Source: Pectobacterium actinidiae (GTDB lineage: Bacteria > Pseudomonadota > Gammaproteobacteria > Enterobacterales > Enterobacteriaceae). From it: a stretch of 64,000 nt of DNA. A program made the translations under genes and the position numbers. Positions 10,873 to 20,346 of the stretch are shown piece by piece. The notes below the pieces were generated by a model that worked only from the letters and a program-made list of their open reading frames with translations, was not told the origin of the DNA and did not search any database. Each line of letters starts with the position of its first letter. Position 1 is the stretch's first letter. The DNA lies in NCBI RefSeq assembly GCF_000803315.1, contig NZ_JRMH01000001.1, forward strand, positions 3,162,001 to 3,226,000, read 5' to 3'.

Positions 10873-11421
10873 GAAGGGCTCTTTATTTCATCGCTGACTA
10901 AAAAAATATTCCGCCGCAGTATCTTTCTTCTGTTTTCATCTGAATAGAGGCGTAACATGTCAATTTATTTCTTATTTCTCTCCTACGATACACGCCCCTC
11001 ATTCACAAATACTGTTTTCCTTATCCGCCGATAACATCAGCAGCACAATATCCTTATCATTAGCAATTCCAGTTAAACGCCGATTAAACATAGCGCATTT
11101 AATGATAAATAAAGATCTCCTTACACCTTGTGACTTTTTTAATTATTAGCGTAAAAATAAATTTCCATGACGTTATGTAACATAACGTTTTTTATCTTAG
11201 ATAATTTTAATGAATAAACACGATGACACCTGTTTGTTTTAACTTCTTCATCAACCGTACATGGAGGGAGTATGTAGATGCTTTACTTTTTTTACCAAAG
11301 CGTCTTGCTATTGGATAAAAGCCGACAAAAAACATAAGCAGATCTCATCAATGGCAGCGCAAATGACAGAAACGTCTACACTTATCATCAGTCATTTCTT
11401 TGGCTAAGGATGGGAAGGATA
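10873..11421. other. Long AT-rich intergenic region ugd / diguanylate cyclase
   Basis: Nearly 550 bp between divergent genes, strongly AT-rich around 10930-11250, with no supported coding sequence. It holds a perfect 19-bp palindrome at 11170-11188, listed separately. It must carry the ugd promoter, and in related bacteria ugd is under complex control (PhoP, PmrA, RcsB), but no site could be assigned with confidence. CTTAGA followed by TTTAAT at 11197-11212 is only a poor PmrA-like match. Confidence 0.5.
11170..11188. promoter_or_regulatory. Perfect 19-bp palindrome, possible operator
   Basis: ACGTTATGT-A-ACATAACGT, nine-base arms around a single base, followed by TTTTT. The one-base centre and lack of an upstream plus-strand gene argue against a plain terminator and favour a dimeric repressor or activator site serving ugd or the diguanylate cyclase. 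No regulator is named because the sequence was not matched to a known operator. Confidence 0.45.
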
Positions 11422-12969
11422 ATGAAGGTCAGCACACGCAACAAAGCCAGCCACTATCAGATGCCGCTCCAGAAATTGATGATCGTCTTTATGTTATTCA
11501 TCATCACCACGGTAGTGGCGCTGAACGGATGGGCGATATTCAATTCCCACCAACAGCTTATCGATTCTACGGAAAAAAATGCCAAGAATCTGTCCCTGTC
11601 GCTGGCGCGTCATGCCGAAGATACGTTTTTACAAGTCGATATCCTGTTACAGGATTTACAAGAGCGCATCGAGAAGGATGGGCAATCGCCCACACAATTG
11701 AATCGTCTGGCCGATATTCTGAAAAGCCGTAAAGCGACACTGCCGCAGTTGCATGGCATTTTCATCTACGACAACAGAGGCGAATGGCTGGTGAACTCAG
11801 GAATGTCAAAACCAGCCCATGCCAATAATGCTGACAGAGAGTATTTCAAGTATCACCAGAACAACGTCAACCATTCCTTATACATCGGTAGCGTGATTCA
11901 GAGCCGCTCTACTGGCGATCTGATCATCCCCGTTTCCATGCGTATCAATAAACCAGACGGCAGTTTTGACGGCGTGCTGCTCGCCACCGTCTCGCTGAAC
12001 TATTTTAAACAATATTATGGCTACTACTCCCTGGGGAATATGGATGTGCTCGCTATTCTGCTTTCCGATGGGCGAATTCTGTACGGCCGGCCTTACGATG
12101 ATTCATACGTCAACCGCAATGTGTCCAACGGCCCGCTCTTTTCAGAGCACCTGAAGCAGTCAGAAAGCGGCACCGCAACGTTCGTCTCCACGCTCGATCA
12201 CATCGAACGGATTTATGGTTACACCAAATTAAAGCGCTATCCTATCGTCATTGCAGCGGGTTACGATCTCAATCTGGTGCTCGATAAATGGCGGAGGGAC
12301 AACCTGATCTACGGTGCCATTACGCTCATTCTTCTGTTCACGATTACCCTGCTCGGCCTGATTGTACTGAGACAAATTCGTATGAATTTGAAAAATCAGA
12401 TCGATTTAACCATCGTGCGTGATGAACTCACGTCGGTTAACCACACGCTGCAAACGCTGGCGCTGTTCGATGGCCTGACGGGCTTAGCTAACCGCCGCCA
12501 GTTCGATATTTTCCTGCAACAAACCCTATTGCAGGCTGCGGAGAAGCGGCAGTGTATCGCGCTGATCATGTTCGACGTCGACGCTTTCAAGAAATATAAC
12601 GACCACTATGGGCATGTGGCAGGCGATGAGTGTTTGCGCAAGATTGGTAATATCTTGAGCAATATGCTGAGGCATAACGAAAATTTGGTCGCCCGCTATG
12701 GCGGTGAGGAATTCGCTATCATTATCACCGAGGCCGATAAGCAAAGCGCGGCGGCGCTTGCTCAGCGTGCGCTGGATTTAGTACGCGAGGAAAAGATCCC
12801 GCATGAAATCACGCTGTTCCCGGAAAAAATCGTCACCATTAGCGCCGGTGTCTACGTGTTCTGCGTTGATAACCCACCACCTGCGGCATCGTCCGTTATC
12901 GATATTGCCGATGCTGCACTGTATCGCGCCAAACATGGCGGTAAAAACCGTATTGAGGTGAGTGAATAG
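11422..12969 (+). CDS. Membrane-bound diguanylate cyclase (GGDEF) with periplasmic sensor
   Basis: 515 aa. A transmembrane helix at about 16-38 (LMIVFMLFIITTVVALN) and another near 300-318 (GAITLILLFTITLLG) enclose a periplasmic domain of about 260 aa that looks like a PDC/Cache sensor. The C-terminal GGDEF domain starts near residue 345 (LALFDGLTGLANRR) and has the active-site motif RYGGEEF with GGEEF at 427-431, so it should make cyclic di-GMP from two GTP. The inhibitory RxxD site expected just before the active site is not canonical (RHNENLVA). Start chosen at the second ATG (GGGAAGGA upstream); one at 11410 is also possible. Transcribed alone. Confidence 0.9.
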   Translation: MKVSTRNKASHYQMPLQKLMIVFMLFIITTVVALNGWAIFNSHQQLIDSTEKNAKNLSLSLARHAEDTFLQVDILLQDLQERIEKDGQSPTQLNRLADILKSRKATLPQLHGIFIYDNRGEWLVNSGMSKPAHANNADREYFKYHQNNVNHSLYIGSVIQSRSTGDLIIPVSMRINKPDGSFDGVLLATVSLNYFKQYYGYYSLGNMDVLAILLSDGRILYGRPYDDSYVNRNVSNGPLFSEHLKQSESGTATFVSTLDHIERIYGYTKLKRYPIVIAAGYDLNLVLDKWRRDNLIYGAITLILLFTITLLGLIVLRQIRMNLKNQIDLTIVRDELTSVNHTLQTLALFDGLTGLANRRQFDIFLQQTLLQAAEKRQCIALIMFDVDAFKKYNDHYGHVAGDECLRKIGNILSNMLRHNENLVARYGGEEFAIIITEADKQSAAALAQRALDLVREEKIPHEITLFPEKIVTISAGVYVFCVDNPPPAASSVIDIADAALYRAKHGGKNRIEVSE

Positions 12970-13076
12970 CGGCAGCAATTGGAATTAATGTTGATGCAAT
13001 ACCTGACAGCACGCGCAGCTTCTGACAAAATAGCGGCCATCTCCCCCCTATTTCAAATTGATGGGTCTTTTCTCAG

Positions 13077-13940
13077 ATGGCAGCAAAGATTATTGATGGT
13101 AAAACGATTGCGCAGCAGGTCAAAGACGAAGTTGCCGCACGGGTCACGCAGCGTTTAGCAGAAGGAAAGCGCGCACCGGGTCTGGCTGTTGTGCTGGTCG
13201 GTGAGAACCCCGCGTCACAGATTTATGTCGCCAGCAAGCGCAAGGTGTGCGAAGAAGTCGGCTTTATTTCCCGCTCTTATGATTTACCCATCACCACAAC
13301 GGAATCTGAGCTGTTAGCGCTCATCGACCAGCTCAACGCCGATCGGACGATTGACGGTATTCTGGTTCAGCTTCCTCTGCCGGAAGGCATCGATAACACC
13401 AAAGTGATTGAACGCATCGCGCCAAGTAAAGATGTGGATGGCTTCCATCCTTACAACGTGGGTCGTCTGTGCCAGCGAGCGCCAATGCTGCGCGCCTGTA
13501 CGCCACGCGGCATCATCACACTGTTGGAACGTTATAATATCGACACCTTCGGGCTGAATGCCGTTGTGGTCGGTGCATCCAATATTGTTGGTCGTCCGAT
13601 GAGTCTGGAACTGCTGCTGGCTGGCTGTACGACTACCGTCACGCACCGTTTCACCAAAAATCTGCGCCACCATGTTGAAAACGCCGATCTGTTGGTTGTC
13701 GCGGTCGGAAAACCGGGCTTCATCCCCGGCGAATGGATTAAACCGGGTGCAGTTGTACTGGACGTGGGCATCAACCGTCTGGAAAGCGGCAAAGTGGTCG
13801 GTGATGTGGAGTTTGAAACGGCGCAGGAAAGAGCGTCTTACATCAGCCCCGTACCGGGCGGCGTCGGGCCAATGACCGTTGCCACGCTGATTCAAAACAC
13901 GCTCCAGGCGTGTGAAGAGTATCATGACCACGCCGAATAA
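13077..13940 (+). CDS. folD: FolD, methylenetetrahydrofolate dehydrogenase / cyclohydrolase
   Basis: 287 aa bifunctional cytoplasmic enzyme that interconverts 5,10-methylene-, 5,10-methenyl- and 10-formyl-tetrahydrofolate with NADP, feeding purine and fMet synthesis. Family signatures are present: [15 protein letters not shown] with the catalytic Lys, [25 protein letters not shown], the dinucleotide-binding [12 protein letters not shown] and the C-terminal [14 protein letters not shown]. Length is typical (E. coli 288). It begins the folD-ybcJ-cysS block in the usual enterobacterial arrangement. Confidence 0.97.
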   Translation: MAAKIIDGKTIAQQVKDEVAARVTQRLAEGKRAPGLAVVLVGENPASQIYVASKRKVCEEVGFISRSYDLPITTTESELLALIDQLNADRTIDGILVQLPLPEGIDNTKVIERIAPSKDVDGFHPYNVGRLCQRAPMLRACTPRGIITLLERYNIDTFGLNAVVVGASNIVGRPMSLELLLAGCTTTVTHRFTKNLRHHVENADLLVVAVGKPGFIPGEWIKPGAVVLDVGINRLESGKVVGDVEFETAQERASYISPVPGGVGPMTVATLIQNTLQACEEYHDHAE

Positions 13941-13976
13941 TTGGCGATAAGGTCAAACACCGATAAGCAGGAATTT

Positions 13977-14189
13977 ATGGCAACCTTTAATCTTGAAAAA
14001 CATCCACACGTTGAGCTGTGCGATCTCTTGAAACTGCTGGGCTGGAGCGAAAGTGGCGCAGCAGCCAAACTGTCTATCGCCGCAGGCGACGTAACCGTTG
14101 ACGGCCAAACGGAAACACGTAAGCGTTGCAAAATCGTTGCCGGGCAAACCGTTCAGTTCAATGGCGAAACGGTAAAAGTCACCGAGTAA
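13977..14189 (+). CDS. ybcJ: YbcJ, small S4-domain RNA-binding protein
   Basis: 70 aa, made almost entirely of one S4-type RNA-binding fold (HVELCDLLKLLGWSESGAAA, then GDVTVDGQTETRKRCKI). Start at 13977 is supported by CAGGA upstream and by the family N-terminus MATFNLEKHPH; the frame is open further upstream. It sits 36 bp after folD as in E. coli. A ribosome-related role has been suggested for the family; the precise job is unknown. Confidence 0.92.
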   Translation: MATFNLEKHPHVELCDLLKLLGWSESGAAAKLSIAAGDVTVDGQTETRKRCKIVAGQTVQFNGETVKVTE

Positions 14190-14212
14190 CCCTGACGGCG
14201 TCGATCATGGCG

Positions 14213-14247
14213 AAAAAAAGCCCGCGATTCATCTCGCGGGCTTTTTT
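14213..14247. terminator. Bidirectional terminator between ybcJ and cysS
   Basis: A perfect nine-base stem AGCCCGCGA/TCGCGGGCT around TTCATC, flanked by an A-run on the left and a T-run on the right, so it works for ybcJ on the plus strand and for cysS on the minus strand. Confidence 0.9.
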
Positions 14248-14274
14248 ACTGAAACGTATGCTTGGAAGAAAGCG

Positions 14275-15660
14275 TTACTTACGACGCCAGATCGTTCCCT
14301 GCGGGCCATCTTCAAGCACGATCCCCATTTCATTCAAGCGATCGCGAGCCTGATCTGCCAGCGCCCAGTCTTTCGCCGCACGCGCATCTTTACGCTGCTG
14401 GATTAACGCTTCGATTTCTTTCACTTCATCGTCATCCACCTGCACGCCATTTTGCAGGAACTGCTCAGGATCCTGCTCCAGCAGGCCGAGCACGCCGGAC
14501 AGTTTACGCAGTGCCGATGCCAACTGGTTCGCTGCCAGCACGTCTTCCGTTTTTAGGCGGTTAACTTCACGCGCCATATCAAACAGTACCGAGTAGGCTT
14601 CCGGCGTGTTGAAATCGTCGTCCATCGCTTCGCGGAAACGGGCTTCAAACTCGTCACCGCCCTGCGCCGCCACGCTAGCATCCGTTCCACGCAGCGCCGT
14701 ATACAGGCGATCCAGCGCCGCACGCGCCTGTTTCAGGTTGTCTTCGCTGTAGTTCAACTGGCTACGATAGTGGCCTGACATCAGGAAGTAACGCACGGTT
14801 TCCGGATCGTAATACGCCAGCACGTCGCGTACGGTGAAGAAGTTATTGAGCGACTTTGACATCTTTTCGCGGTCAACCATCACCATGCCTGAGTGCATCC
14901 AGTAATTCACATACGAGCCGTCGTGTGCACAGCTGGACTGCGCGATCTCGTTTTCGTGGTGCGGGAACATCAAATCTGAACCGCCGCCGTGAATATCAAA
15001 ATGCGTGCCCAGCTGTTTACAGTTCATGGCAGAACATTCGATGTGCCAGCCAGGGCGCCCTTCCCCCCACGGAGAAGACCAGTGAGGCTCACCCGGCTTG
15101 GACATTTTCCACAGCACGAAGTCCATCGGGTTACGCTTCACTTCGGTAATTTCAACGCGCGCGCCAGCCTGCAACTGATCCAGATCCTGACGAGACAGCA
15201 CACCATAGCCCGGCGCGGTATCAACAGAGAACATCACATCACCATTACTCGCGACATAGGCGTGGCGACGGGCAATCAGCGTTTCCACCATTTCGATGAT
15301 ATCGGCAATATGGTGCGTTGCACGCGGTTCGGCATCAGGGCGCAGAATATTCAATGCATCAAAATCAGCGTGCATCTCTGCGATCATTCGAGTCGTCAGT
15401 TGGTCGCTGGTTTCCCCATTCTCTATCGCACGTTTAATAATTTTGTCGTCAATATCGGTGACATTACGCACATACTTCAGTGAATATCCCAGATACCGCA
15501 AATACCGCGCCACTACATCAAACGCCACGAAAGTACGCCCGTGACCGATATGACACAGGTCATAAACGGTGATGCCACACACATACATTCCTACCTGACC
15601 GGCATGGATGGGTTTAAATTCCTCTTTTTGGCGACTCAGCGTATTAAAAATCTTTAGCAT
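14275..15660 (-). CDS. cysS: Cysteinyl-tRNA synthetase
   Basis: 461 aa, same length as E. coli CysS, a class I aminoacyl-tRNA synthetase. The ATP-binding HIGH motif appears as [13 protein letters not shown] and KMSKS as [11 protein letters not shown]. The zinc site is represented by [10 protein letters not shown] near the N-terminus, ECSAMNC and HHENEIAQS in the catalytic core. A C-terminal helical anticodon-binding region ends in [10 protein letters not shown]. It converges on ybcJ across a shared terminator. Confidence 0.98.
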   Translation of the reverse strand: MLKIFNTLSRQKEEFKPIHAGQVGMYVCGITVYDLCHIGHGRTFVAFDVVARYLRYLGYSLKYVRNVTDIDDKIIKRAIENGETSDQLTTRMIAEMHADFDALNILRPDAEPRATHHIADIIEMVETLIARRHAYVASNGDVMFSVDTAPGYGVLSRQDLDQLQAGARVEITEVKRNPMDFVLWKMSKPGEPHWSSPWGEGRPGWHIECSAMNCKQLGTHFDIHGGGSDLMFPHHENEIAQSSCAHDGSYVNYWMHSGMVMVDREKMSKSLNNFFTVRDVLAYYDPETVRYFLMSGHYRSQLNYSEDNLKQARAALDRLYTALRGTDASVAAQGGDEFEARFREAMDDDFNTPEAYSVLFDMAREVNRLKTEDVLAANQLASALRKLSGVLGLLEQDPEQFLQNGVQVDDDEVKEIEALIQQRKDARAAKDWALADQARDRLNEMGIVLEDGPQGTIWRRK

Positions 15661-15962
15661 CAGGGCGTTCCAGTGTTTTTATAAAAAATGGTTTTCACAA
15701 AAAATGGGCTTCACAAAAACGTGGTCTTAACAAAGACATCGTGTTCACACGATAGGTCGATCACATTCGCTACTCGCGTCAGTAATATCAATGTATTCAG
15801 GGTTGATACCCCAACGGCGTATTGAAACCTGAACCCTACTGTATTGCAAGGTTAATAAGAGAGGGAATCGGTGAGAAAGGATAAAAATGAAATGACCCGG
15901 AAAATCCGGGCCATTTCACATCATTGGCGATGACTGACAAAAGCCATCCGCTGACAAAAAAC
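15661..15962. other. Intergenic region upstream of cysS
   Basis: About 300 bp holding the cysS promoter region and, at its right end, the DoxX terminator at 15889-15917. Near 15681-15728 a short imperfect direct repeat, TTCACAAAAAATGG and TTCACAAAAACGTGG, recurs with a period of about 16 bases. No tRNA, T-box or other known leader was recognised. Confidence 0.5.
15889..15917 (-). terminator. Terminator downstream of the DoxX gene
   Basis: Stem GAAATG-x-CCCGGA paired with TCCGGG-x-CATTTC around an AAA loop, with one unpaired A-C position. Read on the minus strand it is followed by ATTTTTATC, a modest U-tract, 46 bp past the DoxX stop codon. Confidence 0.75.
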
Positions 15963-16394
15963 TCAGCGCCAACGCGGATTGGACATCACAGAATATTTAC
16001 CGCTACCGAGCAGAGCAATGGCAATACCGGCAAAGAAGAACACGGCCGTGCCTTCAACACCCCAGGCACCAGTTTTTGCCAGCGTAACAAAACCATCCGG
16101 GTGAACCAGCAACGTCGCCACCACCATCGTGAAGGAGAAGATCAACGCAGAAGGACGAGTAAGAATCCCGAGAATCATCAGGATCGGGGTGATAACTTCT
16201 CCGACATACACACCGTAACCAATAAAAGCAGGGAGCCCTGCACCAGCCAGCATGCCTTCAATCCCACCAATGCCGCCATGTACCTTGTGCCAGCCATGAA
16301 ACAGCATCAGAACACTGAAAGACACACGCAAAAACAGCTTGCCAAAATCCGGTTTGTCTAACAGACGATTAACACCATCCAGAATACCCAGCAT
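15963..16394 (-). CDS. DoxX family inner-membrane protein
   Basis: 143 aa with four hydrophobic segments, beginning LFLRVSFSVLMLFHGWHKV, which carries the typical DoxX first-helix pattern. YGVYVGEVITPILMILGILTRP is the second signature. Family members (DoxX, YphA) are integral membrane proteins of uncertain function, some linked to oxidative stress. In E. coli the position between cysS and ppiB differs, so this gene is a local insertion into an otherwise conserved block. Monocistronic, with its own terminator and a 419-bp region upstream. Confidence 0.85.
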   Translation of the reverse strand: MLGILDGVNRLLDKPDFGKLFLRVSFSVLMLFHGWHKVHGGIGGIEGMLAGAGLPAFIGYGVYVGEVITPILMILGILTRPSALIFSFTMVVATLLVHPDGFVTLAKTGAWGVEGTAVFFFAGIAIALLGSGKYSVMSNPRWR

Positions 16395-16813
16395 AGTTCA
16401 CCTATCTCTTTAGAGTTATTTAGGAAAATAAGAATTACTCCCAGATTAATCTGAGTGATAAAAAAAGAATACGTTGATTATGCAAAACATTGATCTGAGG
16501 CAAAAAAAATCTCATTCAAATTAATTAACTGTCATTCTATTAATTAATCAATTTATTTGTTTTTAAAAGTCCATCCTGCCTGATTAACGCCTCGTTGCGC
16601 AATCTTCTGTAGCACACGCCTTTCCTGATAACGGCCAAAATCAGCGTAGTACACATTTTTATACGATTTTCCCATTCAGCCAACCGCCAACATCTGCACG
16701 GTAATCGCGAAGTACTGACTCAATCGACCAGTTATGCTATAACAGCGCTCTTGTTGTTCACTGTATTTTGTGAACTGCACTCTTATCACTAAGGCTATCT
16801 AGGGTTCATTATT
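16395..16813. other. Divergent intergenic region doxX / ppiB
   Basis: 419 bp, very AT-rich at 16430-16570 with several runs of TTAATTAA type, then more balanced toward ppiB. A short inverted repeat TTCAC-N8-GTGAA lies at about 16756-16773, close to the expected ppiB promoter. No coding sequence or known RNA was recognised. Confidence 0.45.
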
Positions 16814-17308
16814 ATGATTACGCTTCATACCAACCACGGCGATATCGTTATTAACACGTTTGCAGACAAAGCGCCGGTTACCGTAGAAAACTTCCTGAAC
16901 TACTGTCGCAGCGGTTTTTATGACAACACGATTTTTCACCGCGTGATTAATGGTTTTATGATTCAGGGCGGCGGCTTCGCTCCCGGCATGGATCAGAAAG
17001 AAACCAATGCGACAATCAAAAATGAAGCCAACAACGGCCTGAAAAATACCCGTGGCACGCTGGCGATGGCACGTACTAACGATCCGCACTCTGCGACTGC
17101 CCAGTTCTTTATCAACCTCGTTGATAACGATTTCCTGAACTTCCGTTCAGAGCGTGCCGATGGCTGGGGCTACTGCGTTTTCGCTGAAGTCACCGAAGGC
17201 ATGGACGTTGTTGATAAAATCAAAGGCGTTGCTACCGGCCGCAGCGGCATGCACCAGGATGTACCGAAAGAAGACGTGGTGATTACCCACGTAACGGTCA
17301 GCGAATAA
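16814..17308 (+). CDS. ppiB: Peptidyl-prolyl cis-trans isomerase B (cyclophilin)
   Basis: 164 aa, the length of E. coli PpiB, a cytoplasmic cyclophilin with no signal peptide. Cyclophilin active-site segments are clear: [13 protein letters not shown] with the catalytic Arg, then [17 protein letters not shown]. It catalyses proline isomerisation during protein folding. Followed after only 10 bp by lpxH, so the two are probably cotranscribed, as in E. coli. Confidence 0.97.
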   Translation: MITLHTNHGDIVINTFADKAPVTVENFLNYCRSGFYDNTIFHRVINGFMIQGGGFAPGMDQKETNATIKNEANNGLKNTRGTLAMARTNDPHSATAQFFINLVDNDFLNFRSERADGWGYCVFAEVTEGMDVVDKIKGVATGRSGMHQDVPKEDVVITHVTVSE

Positions 17309-17318
17309 TCCTGCCTGC

Positions 17319-18041
17319 ATGGCAACGTTGTTTATTGCCGATCTGCATTTAAGTGTTCATGAACCGGCGATTACCGCCGGTTTTCTGCGTTTTTTACGCC
17401 ATGATGCGATCCATGCCGATGCGCTGTACATACTTGGCGACCTGTTCGACGCCTGGATTGGTGACGACGATCCCCAGCCGCTACATGCCACTGTCGCTAA
17501 GGAACTGCATGCCTTACATCAGCGCGGCATCCCCTGCTATTTCGTGCACGGTAACCGTGATTTTCTGATCGGTAAGCGTTTCGCCAAGCAAAGCGGAATG
17601 ACACTGCTGCCGACAGAAACGGTGCTCAATCTCTACGACCAAAAGATCCTCATTCTGCATGGTGATACCTTGTGCACTGACGATCGGCATTATCAGCAAT
17701 TCCGCCGTCGGGTACACAACCCCTTTATTCAATGGCTATTCCTGCGGTTGCCTTTATCGATGCGTCTGAAGATCGCGGCGAAAATGCGGGCCACCAGTCA
17801 GCACGAAAACCAGAAAAAATCGCAGCAAATTATGGATGTTAATCACCATGCCGTGATTGAACGCTTACAGCATTATCAAGTGGAGACGATGATCCACGGC
17901 CACACGCACCGCCCGGCCATTCATCAAGTCGAGCTTGGTGAGTCTTCTGGTCGTCGCGCCGTTCTCGGTGCCTGGCATGAAGAAGGGTCGATGATTAAGG
18001 TCACACCACAAAATATCGAACTGATTTCCTTCCCATTTTAA
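17319..18041 (+). CDS. lpxH: UDP-2,3-diacylglucosamine diphosphatase
   Basis: 240 aa calcineurin-like metallophosphatase, membrane-associated on the cytoplasmic side, that cleaves UDP-2,3-diacylglucosamine to lipid X in lipid A synthesis. Metal-binding motifs are all present: FIADLHLS (DxH), [12 protein letters not shown] (GDxxD), [11 protein letters not shown] (GNRD/H), [10 protein letters not shown] and [11 protein letters not shown] (GHxH). Length matches E. coli LpxH (240). It lies between ppiB and purE as in other enterobacteria. Confidence 0.97.
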   Translation: MATLFIADLHLSVHEPAITAGFLRFLRHDAIHADALYILGDLFDAWIGDDDPQPLHATVAKELHALHQRGIPCYFVHGNRDFLIGKRFAKQSGMTLLPTETVLNLYDQKILILHGDTLCTDDRHYQQFRRRVHNPFIQWLFLRLPLSMRLKIAAKMRATSQHENQKKSQQIMDVNHHAVIERLQHYQVETMIHGHTHRPAIHQVELGESSGRRAVLGAWHEEGSMIKVTPQNIELISFPF

Positions 18042-18099
18042 TGCGTTTCCTGCCATTGACTTAACGGTCGCTCGCCTTATTCCCCCTTCATTTCCGCAT

Positions 18100-18115
18100 A
18101 CGCAACCGTTTTCCT
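18100..18115 (+). promoter_or_regulatory. PurR operator of purEK
   Basis: ACGCAACCGTTTTCCT, close to the PurR consensus ACGCAAACGTTTGCGT and, as I recall, identical to the E. coli purEK operator. It lies about 115 bp ahead of purE, so guanine or hypoxanthine bound to PurR should repress this operon. Confidence 0.88.
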
Positions 18116-18231
18116 CGCCATAATGGCGTGGTATGCTCTACGCCCTCAACGTCAGGCCCTCCCTGTCTGGCAGACGTAAATGCGTCACGAACACGTACAA
18201 TTACAGGTACAACCACAGGAGCATTACAGGC

Positions 18232-18741
18232 ATGTCATCCAACGTTGCCCCGGCTAAAATTGCCATCATCATGGGTTCAAAGAGTGACTGGGCCACCATG
18301 CAGTTTGCTGCGGAAATCCTCACCACGCTGAACATTCCTTTTCATACCGAAGTCGTTTCCGCACACCGGACGCCGGACAAGCTATTCAGCTTCGCAGAGC
18401 AAGCAGCACAGAACGGTTTTGATGTGATTATCGCGGGCGCAGGCGGCGCAGCACACCTGCCGGGTATGCTGGCAGCAAAAACGCTGGTTCCCGTGCTTGG
18501 CGTGCCGGTACAAAGCTCAACGCTGAGCGGGGTAGACAGCCTGTATTCCATCGTCCAAATGCCTCGTGGTATCCCGGTCGGCACGTTGGCGATTGGCAAA
18601 GCGGGCGCTGCGAATGCGGCTCTGCTGGCCGCACAAATTCTTGCCCTGCATGATAATGGCATCGCCACCCGATTGGCAGACTGGCGTCAGGCGCAAACCG
18701 ATGATGTCCTCTCTCATCCCGATCCGCGGGAGGAGGCATGA
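18232..18741 (+). CDS. purE: N5-carboxyaminoimidazole ribonucleotide mutase
   Basis: 169 aa, exactly the E. coli length when started at 18232 ([20 protein letters not shown]), with AGGAG upstream. The in-frame extension from 18133 covers the operator region and is not coding. The class I PurE signatures are [21 protein letters not shown] with the catalytic His, and [14 protein letters not shown]. It converts N5-CAIR to CAIR in de novo purine synthesis and works with PurK, whose gene overlaps its stop by four bases. Confidence 0.97.
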   Translation: MSSNVAPAKIAIIMGSKSDWATMQFAAEILTTLNIPFHTEVVSAHRTPDKLFSFAEQAAQNGFDVIIAGAGGAAHLPGMLAAKTLVPVLGVPVQSSTLSGVDSLYSIVQMPRGIPVGTLAIGKAGAANAALLAAQILALHDNGIATRLADWRQAQTDDVLSHPDPREEA

Positions 18742-19808
18742 AACCGGTCTGCGTATTAGGCAATGGTCAATTGGGCAGAATGCTGCGCCAGGCTGGTGAA
18801 CCGCTAGGCATTGCGGTTTACCCCGTCGGGCTGGATGCAGAGCCGGAATCAGTTCCGTTCCATAATAGTGTCATTACCGCCGAGATCGAACGCTGGCCGG
18901 AAACCGCCCTCACCCGCGAGTTAGCCGAGCACACAGCGTTTGCGAACCGCGATATTTTCCCGCGTCTGGCCGATCGCCTGACGCAAAAGCAGTTGCTGGA
19001 CTCGCTGAATCTGGCAACGGCCCCTTGGCAACTGCTGGCTAGCGCCGAGGAATGGCCACACGTCTTCGCCTCATTAGGCGAGTTAGCAATCGTTAAACGT
19101 CGTGTCGGTGGTTACGATGGCCGTGGACAATGGCGCTTGCGCGAGGGCGAACAGCAGACATTGCCCGCAGACTGCTACGGCGAGTGTATCGTTGAGAAAG
19201 GCATTAACTTTTCCGGCGAAGTTTCGCTAGTGGGTGCCCGCAATGCGCACGGCAAATGTGTGTTCTACCCGCTCACTCATAACCTGCATCAAGATGGCAT
19301 TCTGCGCACCAGCGTGGCGTTCCCTCAACCCGATCCGCAGTTGCAACAGCAGGCAGAGCAGATGCTGTCTGCAATAATGAATGCGCTGGGTTATGTCGGC
19401 GTGATGGCGATGGAATGCTTTATTGTCGGCGACCACCTGCTCATTAACGAGTTGGCTCCACGCGTACACAATAGCGGGCATTGGACGCAAAATGGCGCGT
19501 CGATCAGCCAGTTTGAATTGCACCTGCGCGCTATTCTGGACTTGCCGCTGCCGGTACCGGTTGTCGAAACGCCGTCGGTAATGGTCAATCTGATCGGCAC
19601 TGACGTGAATATCGACTGGCTGGCGCTGCCGCTGGTACATCTGCACTGGTATGAGAAAGACGTTCGTCCTGGCCGCAAAGTTGGACATCTCAATCTGCCG
19701 TCGTCGGACACCGCACAGTTGCAACGCACGCTGCAATCGCTGGCTCCTCTCTTGCCAGAGGAATACCACAGCGGTCTGGCGTGGGCAGAAGAAAAGCTCA
19801 CTGCCTGA
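18738..19808 (+). CDS. purK: N5-carboxyaminoimidazole ribonucleotide synthase
   Basis: 356 aa ATP-grasp ligase (E. coli 355) that uses ATP and bicarbonate to carboxylate AIR to N5-CAIR. It opens with [17 protein letters not shown]; the ATP-grasp region includes [15 protein letters not shown] and [19 protein letters not shown], followed by [15 protein letters not shown]. Start ATG overlaps the purE stop (ATGA), indicating coupled translation of the two consecutive pathway enzymes. Confidence 0.97.
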   Translation: MKPVCVLGNGQLGRMLRQAGEPLGIAVYPVGLDAEPESVPFHNSVITAEIERWPETALTRELAEHTAFANRDIFPRLADRLTQKQLLDSLNLATAPWQLLASAEEWPHVFASLGELAIVKRRVGGYDGRGQWRLREGEQQTLPADCYGECIVEKGINFSGEVSLVGARNAHGKCVFYPLTHNLHQDGILRTSVAFPQPDPQLQQQAEQMLSAIMNALGYVGVMAMECFIVGDHLLINELAPRVHNSGHWTQNGASISQFELHLRAILDLPLPVPVVETPSVMVNLIGTDVNIDWLALPLVHLHWYEKDVRPGRKVGHLNLPSSDTAQLQRTLQSLAPLLPEEYHSGLAWAEEKLTA

Positions 19809-19820
19809 CAGATTAGTGAC

Positions 19821-19854
19821 CGTTATCCGGCAGGTTGCAATCTGCCGGATAACG
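19821..19854 (+). terminator. Hairpin after purK
   Basis: A perfect 13-base stem CGTTATCCGGCAG/CTGCCGGATAACG with an 8-base loop, 12 bp after the purK stop. It has no strong U-tract (CTTATCGAAT follows), so it may act as a weak terminator or as a 3' mRNA stabiliser. Confidence 0.65.
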
Positions 19855-20346
19855 CTTATCGAATAACAACGCATCGGGTTGTGATGCGATGCAACAGCAG
19901 GAACCGTACTATCGACAGATCCACGAAAGAGAAAAACCATCATTACGCGTGACATCAGCAAAATTGCGTTTATTATTTCATCTGCTCTTTATTTTATTTA
20001 TTGTTCATTTTTCATCACCCAGCAATTAAATAAAGTATCAATAACGAGCCGTTAAAAATATTAAAAATAAAGTATCAAAATTGATATTTAAATTTGCGCG
20101 GAAATTTATTAAAATATTTCCCGTCAATTCATTTCTGTGATCGCCTCAATATTATTCGCTGACCACCACGATATAGAATGCCGCCACAAAACAGTATTGA
20201 CCTGCTGACATAATTAGCAACATGTCTTGTTCATTTTTCAAACTCTGTAACGGCAACTTGCCGATACTGTAATTTTTATAATCCACATCATGTGGCAATA
20301 CTCTTGTAACGGGGTATTAATATGTTCACCGAGGAGAAATCAGTAT
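19855..20346. other. AT-rich intergenic region upstream of sdaC
   Basis: About 490 bp, strongly AT-rich at 19975-20160 (runs of ATTTATT, TTAAAAATA). TTTCTGTGATCGCC near 20134 has only one good half of a CRP site. Two short open frames lack ribosome binding sites. The sdaC promoter must lie here; no operator was assigned. Confidence 0.45.

Noticed and set aside
11197..11212. PmrA box upstream of ugd
   Set aside because: CTTAGA-N4-TTTAAT has the wrong spacing and one degenerate half-site.
11340..11421. Sigma-28 promoter ahead of the diguanylate cyclase (GCCGACAA near 11322)
   Set aside because: No TAAA element at the proper distance upstream of the -10 match.
18133..18231. N-terminal extension of PurE
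   Set aside because: It follows directly on the operator/promoter region; the known PurE start and length fit 18232.
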